This document shows positions 1-33,538 of a stretch of DNA of 64,000 nt, one piece after another. Source of the stretch: Gyrodactylus bullatarudis (lineage: Eukaryota; Platyhelminthes; Monogenea; Gyrodactylidea; Gyrodactylidae); NCBI GenBank assembly GCA_012064415.1, contig SSNU01000017.1:300455-364454 (forward strand), in the 5' to 3' direction. The notes below the pieces were generated by a model. That model saw only the letters and a program-made list of their open reading frames with translations, was not told the origin of the DNA and did no database searches. A program made the translations under genes and the position numbers. The first letter of the stretch is position 1; each line of letters begins with the position of its first letter.

Positions 1-530
1 ACATTTCATGCTGAATTGATTGTTCTTTATTTCCTTATAGAACTGAAGTCCTATTCTAAATTGATCTCTTACACTGGATCTAGAAGACCTAAACACCAAA
101 ACTGAGTGAAATTTTGATTACGGGGCGAGGAGTACGTAATCAATTAAATCATGATAATATGCCTATTTTTGACGTAGATTTTATTGATTATAATTACAGT
201 CGGTTGCGAATCAAAATTTTACCAAAAATTCATTGGTACATTTAGTTTTCCGTTTAACTTGTGTTTTCAAGGGTAAAATTTATCGCAGTTTCATGAACAA
301 AGGTGGCCAATGAGTTTCGCAACTGACTGTAGATGTATCTTATTTTAAATGCTCTTTCATTTGAGATATTTTTCAGATCGATTCATCTCTTTATAAACAT
401 CAAAAAATACTGGTTACTTTTAAGCGTCAGGGTCAAATTTATGATCTGAAGAGTTCTAATTTGCAGAGTGTACGTTTGCTCGAAAGAAAAAGAACAAATT
501 ACCAGGATAACGAAAAGAATTCTTAAAAAC
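1..530. other. intergenic, no gene seen
   Basis: AT-rich sequence downstream of the minus-strand PDI-like gene. I see no exon-like open frame with splice signals and no recognisable repeat. It could contain the 3' UTR of the neighbouring gene. Confidence 0.5.
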
Positions 531-1226
531 TTACAAGTTATCCTTTATCCACTGGGATAGATTCGTGGAATGACCTCGGTAAATTAATTCTCTTGACTCG
601 TGTTCACTCTGAAAATGCAATGGAAGATATCGCCTCACTGACAACTTTGTCTTTAACTCACTAAGCAATTCAAAATTGTCGCTTATGTAGAATGGAATAT
701 CAAATTTTTTGTATTCATGTCCTCTAGAAAAGAAGGCATTGGCCAAGTTTAAACTGAGATTTTGAAAGAATCCGATGATTATCGGGTTTAGAGAATCCTT
801 ATTAACCAGGTCATTGTATTCTTGGACGGAGGTTAAAATATTCGGATAATATGACCATTCTGTGTAAATTTTTGAGATTATATCTGTAAGGTTGGCCAGA
901 TTCATTTGAAGGAAGCCTGCCGAGAACATTTTGTGGTACATTTTATATTTGGGTATTTTATTAATTTCATTTGATTTACAAATTCCCGGATTATGATCAC
1001 AGTCGTAACGAAAAATGGAGATTGACGAGTTGGCCAAGTGCTCAACTAACTGAAGGAATGTCTTTTGGTGGGAGACACTAGTGGGATCACGCGATCCATA
1101 AAATTGGACAACTGAGAAGTTGGTTTTACTTATTTCATCAATGAAATTTGTTGTGTTTAGATTAACCAGGCCGTCACAAATAAGCAAATCAGTAGAGATA
1201 ATAATAATGATAATGCTAATTTGCAT
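531..1226 (-). CDS. PDI-like thioredoxin-fold protein lacking the CXXC active site
   Basis: Intact 231-aa single-exon ORF with a hydrophobic N-terminus (about residues 1-18) that reads as a signal peptide. The next ~95 residues follow the thioredoxin a-domain of protein disulfide isomerases: an FYGSRDPTSVSHQK segment sits where the neighbouring PDI has FYATWCGHCKRL, so both redox cysteines are missing. The rest resembles the b domain and stops where b' would begin; the QWIKDNL end parallels EWISNVW at the end of b in the neighbour. It lies on the same strand just downstream of a full PDIA3-like gene, which suggests a local duplication followed by loss of b'-a'. No KDEL-like ER retention signal is seen. 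A redox-dead chaperone or decoy, or a decaying duplicate, are both possible. The open frame without stops favours a gene still under some constraint. Confidence 0.72.
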   Translation of the reverse strand: MQISIIIIIISTDLLICDGLVNLNTTNFIDEISKTNFSVVQFYGSRDPTSVSHQKTFLQLVEHLANSSISIFRYDCDHNPGICKSNEINKIPKYKMYHKMFSAGFLQMNLANLTDIISKIYTEWSYYPNILTSVQEYNDLVNKDSLNPIIIGFFQNLSLNLANAFFSRGHEYKKFDIPFYISDNFELLSELKTKLSVRRYLPLHFQSEHESRELIYRGHSTNLSQWIKDNL

Positions 1227-1529
1227 AGTCGTGACGCTTCAGAGATGCTAATTCAGGAGAAAGAATTTTATAGAGAAAGAAAAACCAAAGTTCACTTTAT
1301 GAACAAAGTACAAAAACTTTATTAAGATTCTTTTGGAGAGTAGATTCATAATAGTATAATCATAAAAAGTAATAATATTAGTTATTTTCAAGTATTAATA
1401 ATTTACAAATAACAAAGATATTATTTCACATAAAAAATAATTATATGAAGGTTACAATTAGCTAATAGAAAATTTTGCTTTTATTAAAATTTGGGTTTTT
1501 TCGATTTTAGTATAAATCACTTTAGATTT
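1227..1529. other. spacer between tandem PDI-type genes
   Basis: 303 bp of very AT-rich DNA holding the 3' UTR of the PDIA3-like gene (minus-strand AATAAA-like sequence near 1481) and whatever promoter the downstream paralogue uses. No ORF or repeat is recognised. Confidence 0.5.
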
Positions 1530-2996
1530 TTATAATTCTTGTTTAGTAGATTGTCCATTAGAATCAAAGGTCAATAGTGGTTGAGTGGTTGTTTTAGTGA
1601 TGAATTTAATGAAAGCGTCAAGTTCTCTTTCGCCTTGATATTGGACTGGGGATCCATTGGCAGGAATCCAAAAGATGGTTGGAAAACCTTTGACTTCAAA
1701 TGTGCTAGGGTAGTCGTTGGCTGTAGCATCAATAGCAGCAATCATAATATTCTCTTCGCCAGACATTTTTTGGGCTAATTCCTCGTATATTGGCTTGAGA
1801 TTCTTACAGTGACCACACCAGGGAGCATAGAATTCGAGAAGAATGTCTTTCTTACTGTTAGTGATCAATTCTTTAAAGTTTTTTCCAACAACTCTTTGAA
1901 CTGCTGTTTTTTCATCTGTTTCGAGTGGTTCAGACTTGACAAAGGTCTCTAGCTTACCATTATTATAGTCGAGCATGAAGGCCTTGAGATTTTCCCAGCT
2001 GAATTCTTTGGTCATTTTATACTTTTCATCTTCCTTTCCATAAATTACAGCATGAACTGCATTCTTGTCGCTATCTTCGAACCCAAAAGAGGAAAGTTCA
2101 TGACCCATTTGAGTATTTGAGGCAAAATTGTACTTCATATCTGGGATTGTCTTTTTGACTTCATTAATTGCTTTCAAAACCCTGTTTCTAACATAGTTAG
2201 TGCCTTTGGGATCTCTTTCGTAATCAACGTTGGCATAAACAATCATAAGGGGTCTCTTGGTGAATTGATCAGAGTTCTCTCTAGTTCTAAGGGGCAAAAT
2301 ACCACCCCAAACGTTTGAGATCCACTCTTTGATTGAGCTTGCATCGGAAGTACCATCAAAAGTTACTGATTCTTCATCTAATTTTGACTTGAACTTGGTA
2401 GGAAGGAATCTCACGATTTTCTCTCCATCTCCAATGACATTTTTATCAGTGGTCATGCCAAAAATGTATGTGAAACCAAGAGAGTCGGCCAATTCAGTGA
2501 AGACTTTGGCCATATTTGAAGTTTTGGAATCGACTTTGGCAACAAAAACAGGTTTTTCACCTTCCCTTAACTTGTCCAAATCTGATTTTGAGTTAACTTC
2601 ACGGACAGTTGGGAGAGAACGAGCAATCATGTACTCCATGATTCCTTCTTCAGATCTTGCCCCATCATAGTCACCAATGAGTTTTCCCTTTCTAAAGATT
2701 TTGAGAGTGGGGTAGCCAGTGACTCCGAATTCTTGGCAGAGTTCTTCGTTGTCAGGACAGTTTACTTGGACTAGGGTGATAGGAGGCTCATTTTGAAGAA
2801 GTTTCTCAGCAGCAGCCTTGTAAGCAGGAGCAAGTCGTTTACAGTGTCCACACCATGTAGCATAAAATTTGACTAGAACGAGATCCAAACCTTCAATTTT
2901 ACTATGGAAATCGGAGGTTCCTAGTTCGAGGGAAGAGGAGTTTATAGAACTAACGAAAACTGAGAGAATTAGGAAGAGAAACGATGACAACATCAT
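1530..2996 (-). CDS. PDIA3: protein disulfide isomerase, PDIA3/ERp57-like
   Basis: Complete 488-aa ORF in one exon. It has a signal peptide (residues 1 to about 20), an a domain with FYATWCGHCK (catalytic Cys49 and Cys52), two redox-inactive b and b' domains (about 130-355), a second catalytic a' domain with FYAPWCGHCK (Cys394 and Cys397) and a C-terminal KQEL, a KDEL-type ER retrieval signal. Length and a-b-b'-a' order match PDIA3/ERp57 (about 500 aa). The b' segment YGKEDEKYKMTKEF and the GFPTIFWIPANG stretch also fit this subfamily. It forms, breaks and isomerises disulfides on secretory proteins in the ER lumen. The Met-Met start is followed directly by the hydrophobic core. A catalytically dead paralogue lies 303 bp downstream on the same strand; EME1 diverges upstream (ATGs 124 bp apart). 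Confidence 0.96.
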   Translation of the reverse strand: MMLSSFLFLILSVFVSSINSSSLELGTSDFHSKIEGLDLVLVKFYATWCGHCKRLAPAYKAAAEKLLQNEPPITLVQVNCPDNEELCQEFGVTGYPTLKIFRKGKLIGDYDGARSEEGIMEYMIARSLPTVREVNSKSDLDKLREGEKPVFVAKVDSKTSNMAKVFTELADSLGFTYIFGMTTDKNVIGDGEKIVRFLPTKFKSKLDEESVTFDGTSDASSIKEWISNVWGGILPLRTRENSDQFTKRPLMIVYANVDYERDPKGTNYVRNRVLKAINEVKKTIPDMKYNFASNTQMGHELSSFGFEDSDKNAVHAVIYGKEDEKYKMTKEFSWENLKAFMLDYNNGKLETFVKSEPLETDEKTAVQRVVGKNFKELITNSKKDILLEFYAPWCGHCKNLKPIYEELAQKMSGEENIMIAAIDATANDYPSTFEVKGFPTIFWIPANGSPVQYQGERELDAFIKFITKTTTQPLLTFDSNGQSTKQEL

Positions 2997-3119
2997 TCAA
3001 AATTTGGATGAATAGCCGTATAACTTGTTCAGAGCTGATTGGACAATCACAATAAAACAAATTATCTGGTTCTAGATTGACAAAATTTTGTTCAAATTAT
3101 TGATAAATATAATTCTAGT

Positions 3120-4149
3120 ATGAATTCGAAATTGAACAAAATAAATGCTAAAAAGAATTGTGAAAAAGTATGACAGAATCTATTTAATTATTAGCTTGTG
3201 ACATGTTATGCTGATGAATCATTTAAGACATTTCCAAAAGGCTTTAAGGATATTCTAGAGCAGAGACTAGATGAAAAAAGTGACGGTAATTCTTCCAACA
3301 TTCACTATGTTGAAAAGACTTCAGAAAAGTTGTTAACAGAGTCTAGTTTTTCATGGTATAAGAAAGAACCATATATTCTTGATGATGAAATAGCCTTTAA
3401 TGAAACCTCTATTGGTATTATTTTTGTCGTCATCTACGCTAAAAACTTGACAAAAATTTTGACTAGCTATGAATCTGTAAATATCCTTTTTCATACTTGC
3501 TTAGGTTGATTCTTACTTGGAAAAATTTAGAGAATATCACGTAAATTTCGTGATATACGGTAAAGTTAACAATCAATGTTCATTAAATTATCAAGATTTT
3601 GTTTCACACCTGCTTACTCATTCAAGTTACAATATATCGACAGTACGTAAAACCTCAGATTTGACTGAATTAGCACAGTTGATCTCAGCTACTCATAAAT
3701 CAATTGGACAAATACCTGTCAAGCGAGATAGATTAAAAAAGAAATACGGCTTTACATTTCTTGCGAAATCATTGAAGAAACCGACTAACCCTGTTCACCA
3801 GGGATTAGGTAAATTCCCTGACCGAAATGCTTATTCGTCTGAAGAAACATACAGTGAAGCAATTAAGAATTGGTGCACCAAAATATGGTACAATCAGATT
3901 TGTTTATATTCGAATGTAGTCGGAGAAACAGCTCAAACACTTGTTGAAAGATATCCCACGCCTTTGATCTTCTATGATTTCTTAAAATCTTGTGGGCTCT
4001 CAAAAGAAGAACTTATTCTCAATTTAAGTGAACTTGAAATTAACAGAGGCTTCGGAATACATGCCAGTAAAAGGAAACTAGGAAAGACAATAGCTAGCCA
4101 ACTGGTAACTCATTTCTTGGCTGAAGATGGAGCCGATGAGGTTAATTAA
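3120..4149 (+). CDS. EME1: EME1-like subunit of the MUS81 structure-specific endonuclease
   Basis: Three exons: 3120-3167, 3195-3476, 3505-4149, giving 324 aa, joined by introns of only 27 and 28 nt (both GT-AG, frame preserved). The product follows EME1: an ERCC4-like nuclease fold without the ERKxxxD catalytic motif, a SIGQIPVKRD segment typical of EME1, and a C-terminal helix-hairpin-helix region (NVVGETAQTLVERYPTP then NRGFGIHASKRKLGK). EME1 is the non-catalytic partner of MUS81, which cleaves stalled forks and Holliday-junction-like intermediates in the nucleus. The start in the 16-codon first exon is inferred; the GTG at 3198 is preceded by an in-frame stop, so an upstream exon is required. 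It is shorter than vertebrate EME1 because the disordered N-terminal region is missing. Its stop codon lies 5 bp from that of the convergent GTF3C6 gene. An acceptor-like TTCTAG directly precedes the ATG. Confidence 0.85.
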
Positions 4150-4154
4150 AAAAT

Positions 4155-4454
4155 TTATTTAGTAAAAAGTCTTTTCATTATAAGTTTCTTTTGAGTCTTG
4201 CCAATATACTCATATTGATTATCAGTTGCACCCTTTTTGTTATTCTTTGAAAAAATCAATTGAGTTTTATCTGAATCTTCATAGCTACATTGGAATGGCA
4301 GGTTATCAATTTGGATGATAGGATCATTAGTCTCAATATTTATAATTCTTACATCAGCCTCATCTATTTTTCGTAAATTATCTTCAATATACTGCCGACA
4401 TTCGCAGAATATATAAGTTTCATCAACTTTTTCCCATTCATCATCATCGTCCAT
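4155..4454 (-). CDS. GTF3C6: TFIIIC subunit 6 (triple-barrel domain), GTF3C6-like
   Basis: 99-aa single-exon ORF from the ATG at 4454; the frame stays open 13 codons further upstream but without an ATG. After an acidic start (MDDDDEWEK) comes the small TFIIIC tau55/sub6-type beta-barrel: RIINIETNDPIIQIDNLPF, then CSYEDSDKTQLIF, then YEYIGKTQKKLIMKR. This order (I-x-T-x-x-P-I-x-Q-x-x, then YED-x-x-x-T-x-x-I-F, then KK-L-x-M) is the GTF3C6 signature. TFIIIC binds the internal A and B boxes of tRNA genes and recruits TFIIIB and RNA polymerase III. The protein is nearly only the core domain, without the acidic C-terminal tail of vertebrate homologues. It is convergent with EME1 and divergent from POLH (ATGs 97 bp apart), so a shared promoter with POLH is likely. 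Confidence 0.82.
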   Translation of the reverse strand: MDDDDEWEKVDETYIFCECRQYIEDNLRKIDEADVRIINIETNDPIIQIDNLPFQCSYEDSDKTQLIFSKNNKKGATDNQYEYIGKTQKKLIMKRLFTK

Positions 4455-4551
4455 TTTAAACAACAGAAGAAGATCTTTTAGTTGTTTAATCAAAATAGTT
4501 ATTTAGATATATAAATTTCGAATTCTCAAGTTTGAGAAATCATTTTGGAAA

Positions 4552-7500
4552 ATGGGCCGATTTATTATGCTTCTTGATATGGATTGCTTTTATGTACAAG
4601 TAGAACAAAGGCAGTTACCAGAGACTAAAGGAAAACCTTGCATAGTTGTCCAGTATAATGATTGGAAAGGAGGAGGGTAGTTGGTTGTATTTTTATTTAA
4701 CTCCCCAATAGAATAATTGCCTCCAGCTATGAAGCTAGAGCTGCTGGAATCACAAAAGGTTATCGTGGGGATGACGCCCGGGAAAAATGTCCAGAAGTTA
4801 TTATTTTTCGTGTACCTGAAGCTCATGGTAAAGCTGATTTAACACGTTATCGAGAGGCTGGTGCAGAAGTCATCGACATTCTTCTAGAGTTCACTCAAAA
4901 AGTTGAGCGAGCCAGCATTGATGAAGCTTACATAGATGTTTCAGACTTGGTTTTACATGATCAAAAAAGTCTAAGCTCATTTCAAGGCGAAGAAAATAAA
5001 GAATACTGCCTTAAAAACTCTTACTTTCTCGGCTCTGAATCGGAATATGACTCTTTTGATCCAAGTAATCATGCCAAAAAACATCCAGCTTGTATACCAA
5101 TGTCATATCCAGACGCAAATAATTTTGTGTTTAATAGTTATGGTTGTGACTACGTAAATGCTGCCATAATTGCTGATAATATTAGGAAGAAAATATATGA
5201 AAAAACTGGCTTTAGATGTTCCTGTGGTGTTGGACCAAATAAAACAATAGCTAAATTAGCCTGTACCTTAAATAAACCTAATAGACAAACTATTGTTTTA
5301 CCTTCAGGAATTGAATATCTCCTCAAAAATACTCCGATCAATAAAGTGTAAGTTGAATCTATTAATAGCATTTTCAAAATTTCCTAAAGTTTTCTATGCT
5401 CATAAAATAAACATGAGGATTCTGATAAAAATTTGATAAATATCCTCTAATAAAGTAATATTCTTGAGAATTCTGCTATAGTTGAGTCGATACTAAATTT
5501 GTAAATAGCGTAACGTTGTCTGTTTCTATAAAAGTAAAACTAAATGGTTCAGTCTGAGAATCTCAGATATGAACCATTCTGGATTGGCTAGTCGCAAACC
5601 CATTTAATTCTCATATTTTAATATTTTAAAATAAGAAATATTTTCTCAGACGAAATTTCGGCGGTAAAACTGGCAATGTAATAATGGCTAATTTCAACGT
5701 TACCAACATGGGTGGTCTACTGCCATTTACGGTGAAAGAATTGATGAAGGAATTTGACGAAAAAACTTCGTAAGTTTCAACCTTCGCTAAAATATTTATC
5801 ATTTATAGCCAATGGATTTACAATATTTGTCGGGGTCATGAAGACGAAGAGGTTGTTTCTAGAAGCTTGCCAAAATCTATCGGATGCAGTAAAAATTTCA
5901 TGGGAAAGTCAATGATTTTGGACACTCAGCAATTTCTTTATTGGAGTTCTATATTGGCTAGGGAACTAGTCCAACGAGTAAACATGGACTTTCAGAGTAA
6001 CAAAAGACTTCCGAATAAGGCTAGTCTATATGTTAAGGTTATCAACCAACTTCCACCAGAGTCAACAAAGGAAACCAATCGACTTCTCTATCCAAATGCA
6101 ATTGTAAGTGGGTTAAATATGATTTTGTATTGAAAAAATTCTTCAATTGAACAAAAGTAAAAAGCCATTTCGTTCCTTAAGTACCATGATGGAATTGGTT
6201 GCAATTATACGAAAAGAGAAAAAAGACTTTCACAAATTATCGATTTAGTAAATGATTAATTTCAGGTTTTTATCAAGTTTGATTTTTCTACAGTTCATCT
6301 GATTGGTTTTAAGATTTAATAAATTTCGAATAGTTTTTCAAAATTGGACCAATAGGATAGATAAAATTGAAGAGAGTTCAGGTTATAGGCGTCTCATTCC
6401 ATTGAAGAAGGTACTTGACTATTTCAGTCCCGAAACGTCTGGAAGAGGCTTTGGAAAAAGGTTGGTTATATTCCAATTAAATCTTCCTTTACTAATATTT
6501 ATTAAAAATATTTCAGTTTACGTCAAAGAATGAAGCGATAACGACATTCAGTAAGGCAATGCCAAAAGTTGCCACAATTCTCCGGGGTGCAATTCCTTCA
6601 TTGAGTCGTCTCTCAAAGGATGAAAAGGAACGTTGCCAAAATGAGGAGAAAAATATTTCCTTTCGTATTGCTGATGTTATGCGAGATTCAATAACTGGTG
6701 AAATCAAAGTCGACGAGACCAATCTTAAACTGTTAGTCTCATTTTCAAAATGATTATCAAAAGATAATTTTTTTATATTAAAATTTTTTTAAACTTGGGT
6801 CAATATTAGAATTCTCAGTCATGTTTCGACAGTGATTTTCGTCACATTGGTACGGCTGAGAATTCTAATATTGACCCAAGTTTTAATAAATTTTATTATA
6901 AAAAAATATCTTTTGATGAAATGAAAACGAATCCCTTGCGGTGAATTGTTAAAATATGAAAATCATCTCTCTACCTCAAAAAAGGGGAATTGAGTCCATT
7001 GTTATGGATGAAATACCATGCTATAATAATGCCTGATCTTCAAAATAATACTTGAGAACTATGAACTCTAACTTCAATTTTAGAGGTTTTCAAATTCAAT
7101 GTAAAAAGTAAACAAGATTATCTTATTGCCTACTACTGGAACCAATCTTGAAAATACTCCCTTTCCCGTAAATTTTAATATTATAGAGTTGGAATTATGA
7201 TTTAGATTTGGAAAAATACATGAAATTTTCTCAAATAAAGAGTATTTTAATCAGAAGTTTTAATGGTTTAACCTTGCATGTCCCAGTGGAACACAACACT
7301 TTCTCGAACGATAATTTGAATTGAAAAGTACTTTTTTCGCCCCTCATTTGAAAGGAAATTTAATAAGCTACAAAAATATGCATAATTCACAGAGAAAGCT
7401 GTTTACTGAAGCTAACCAGAGCCACTTATAGAAGGGATTTTTTAAAATTTATTCAAATATATTTTAAACGTTTCTTTAAAAACCAATTTGGAGAGGAAAC

Positions 7501-8510
7501 AATATTAAACAATACATGTAAATTTCAAATCTGCTCGATATCTCGATATATAACTATTTTTAGAGACAAAAAATGTGAATTTCAGCCTTTATGAGTCTTT
7601 AAATAATAAGTTGGGTTTCAAAACTGAATTCAGAGGTTACAAATTTTCTAATTCGTGTGATGAAAAATAAATAAATTGGAATATGAAGGGTCAAGATAGA
7701 ATTTGGTAAAATATTTGAAAGTTGCTGATAAAAATCTCAAAGCCCTATGGAAAAGAATATTTGATCTAAAGTTTGTTGGTCATATTAAGGATTTAAACCG
7801 ACTTTCTAGGTTGTATTCTATTTATTCTGGCTGATAAATTATTAATAAATTTTTCTTTTGAAAGAACTCCGTCGGTTGTTGGAATAGGTGTCAGTGTTGG
7901 AGGGTTATTTATCTCAAGTAACAACTCTGTTGACATAGCTACCATGTTTGCAAATGCTCCACCTCCTAAAAAGAACCAAGAGAATGAGGAGAGCTCTACG
8001 AAAGAAGAAATCATTTCCTCTCTTATACCTGAGAAGGCTATTCAAAAAGTAGAAAAATCCCTTGACATTAAAGAAATGTTTGCCAAGAAAATTGAAGAGG
8101 ATAGAATGCTGTCAGAAAATACTCCGAAGCCTTTCTTTGTAACTAGGGATTCCAATAAGGCATCTGAAAAGTCTAGAAGCCTTGATTTGGATCCCGAAAC
8201 GGAAACAGCTTCGTCTTCTTCCACTTCGAAAAAGCCCAAAACAGAATGGTCCATCTGCGATGAATGTGGCAAACGCATTGTTCTTTGGGAAATGGAAGAA
8301 CACAAAGACTTTCACATTGCCCAGAAAATTCAAGCAGAATGGGCCGCAGCTGATGGAGTCATGACTAAAGTCCCACCTGTCATGACTGTTTCGGGTCCAA
8401 AATCGATTAATCCTAAAGAGAAAAAAGAAACCAAAAAATCTACCTCAACAAATACCAGTAAAAAGAATTCTTCTAATAAAAGCAAGAGTATCGCCAACTT
8501 TTTCAAATGA
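4552..8510 (+). CDS. POLH: DNA polymerase eta (Y-family translesion polymerase)
   Basis: Eight exons reconstructed by frame and conservation: 4552-4676, 4712-5347, 5650-5769, 5809-6103, 6266-6305, 6334-6464, 6517-6731, 7865-8510, giving about 735 aa (human about 713). The palm carries the metal ligands: Asp9 in LLDMDCFYVQVEQRQ, and Asp112-Glu113 in RASIDEAYIDVSD. Other Pol eta landmarks are WKGGG-IIASSYEARAAG, LNKPNRQTIV, NFGGKTGN and LPKSIGCSKNF at the little-finger (PAD) border. Exon 8 holds a C2H2 ubiquitin-binding UBZ finger (C652, C655, H667, H671) and ends in a PCNA-binding KSIANFFK. The enzyme bypasses UV dimers in the nucleus. Introns are 35, 302, 39, 162, 28, 52 and 1133 nt; the last contains a foldback element. 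The exon 6 donor (after AGGTTG) is the least certain junction. Confidence 0.95.
6756..6917. repeat. foldback element in POLH intron 7
   Basis: Two arms of about 62 nt in inverted orientation (6756-6818 and 6856-6917) around a 37-nt loop. The inner 27 bp of each arm (AACTTGGGTCAATATTAGAA plus ATTCTCAG) match perfectly; the outer AT-rich parts differ at a few positions. A single-arm relative lies at 32092-32145 (ATTGACCCAAGTTTCAATAA), so this is a dispersed family and not a one-off palindrome. It looks like a small non-autonomous TIR element. Confidence 0.8.
7283..7400. repeat. dispersed repeat R2, distal part
   Basis: Matches 48165-48285 in the same orientation, for example CGATAATTTGAATTGAAA against CGATAATTTGAACTGAAA, followed in both by GGAAATTTA(A/T)TAAGCTA. 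At 48 kb this part adjoins the other R2 segment, whereas here the two parts are 1.4 kb apart (7283-7400 and 8805-8945). That implies rearrangement or separate fragment insertions. Confidence 0.65.
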
Positions 8511-9586
8511 TATACAAACACTATATTTTTTATTTCATGAGAATCTGTAAATATATATAATAAATTGAATCACTTTTTATTCACTAAAATTTTCAAATCT
8601 ATACTCTGAATGGCCAAATTGCAAAAACAAATTTTTCAGACCATTGCTTATCAATAGTATATAGATGAGTGGATCTTTTGAGTCTAGGATTAATTGATCA
8701 ATCATTATTTATGAGTCATAATTAAAAAAAAACTATTTTAGTGTAGAACTTGTAATTGTCTTCACACGCCTTCTTCAGTGGTACGACAAGTTTAACAAAA
8801 AAATACTATTTTGAGCTTGCTGACTCAAAGTCATGCTAGTGTTAAGAACGAACAAAGGATTATTGGTGAATAAAGCTTTATTTTCGTCGGTTCTCTTCAG
8901 ACCAAACACCGACTTTAGATACATTTATATACATGCAAGTTTAAGGAACATTATAAAATCTGACCAATAGCAATTATTCATCCAAGATTGACCAATGGGG
9001 GTTAAATTATTTCCCATTTTAGATCATTTTTCACTGATTCGGAAATAAATACATTGTATCGTCGATTTTTTCTAATTTCTAAGCTTTCCATAAGAGATAG
9101 GGTTTGGTCTATAATGCTTAAGTTGCTATTTTTTTATCAGAAAGTTGATACTTTTGACATTACTGAAATGTTCTCAAGGAAATACATTAGGTCTACTTTA
9201 ACATTTTTTCCAAAAAATGATAAGTGTTCTTGTGCCTGTAATTTAAACTTTGTAATCCTTTTAGGAACTTTTTGAGTCCCAAAAATTCTGAAATAATTTT
9301 GAAAAAAATACATTTTTTTATTCTGATAAAATCCAAAATGAAAAATGATTATCATGGTATATTCTATTACAATAGGTGTGTGTGTTTCATCTTGCCAACA
9401 ATATTCATCACAATTTGATGTTTACAATAAATTTTTTCTAAATCAAGACAACTTTTTTTAGTATTTAAACTTGTATTGTCAAGTCTAGTATTATTCTCAT
9501 CATGTTGTAAACGAAACTGCTTTATTTGATCAGAAAATATTCCCAAAAAGCAGTGTTTATCACTTTTTAAAGATAGATGTTGTCTT
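8511..9586. other. intergenic region between POLH and copine 3' ends
   Basis: The two genes converge here. AT-rich 3' flanks contain a POLH poly(A)-like ATAATAAATTG near 8558. The middle is occupied by repeat R2 (8805-8945). No exon is recognised. Confidence 0.5.
8805..8945 (-). repeat. dispersed repeat R2, proximal part
   Basis: Shared with 48008-48130 (about 80-85% by eye, same orientation), including the strictly conserved CTTTATTTTCGTCGGTTCTC and TTCAGACCAAACACCGACTT. On the minus strand both copies have AATAAA (CGAAAATAAAGC) and, about 55-60 nt further on, an ATG followed by a short open frame (MT..QQ). A retroelement terminal region is possible, but I could not identify a primer-binding site or terminal TG...CA. 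Confidence 0.7.
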
Positions 9587-33398
<23,812 letters not shown>

Positions 33399-33538
33399 CT
33401 TTATCAATCAAAAATATTCAAAAAAATATTATTTGTCTTCAATATATTCAAAGACTTATTTAAAACTTTTTAAATAATCATCTTGTCTTTTGTTTTAACC
33501 AACACCTTAATTCCAACCGTATAAATTTTCGCTAAACG

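Noticed and set aside
4455..4493. Longer N-terminus for GTF3C6 (13 extra residues)
   Set aside because: The extension would need a TTG start; the ATG at 4454 gives the expected acidic start and core domain.
8735..8800. Hammerhead candidate (minus strand CTGAAGAAGGCGTGTGAAGAC)
   Set aside because: The CUGANGA strand is present but no GAAA strand follows and stems I and III cannot be drawn.
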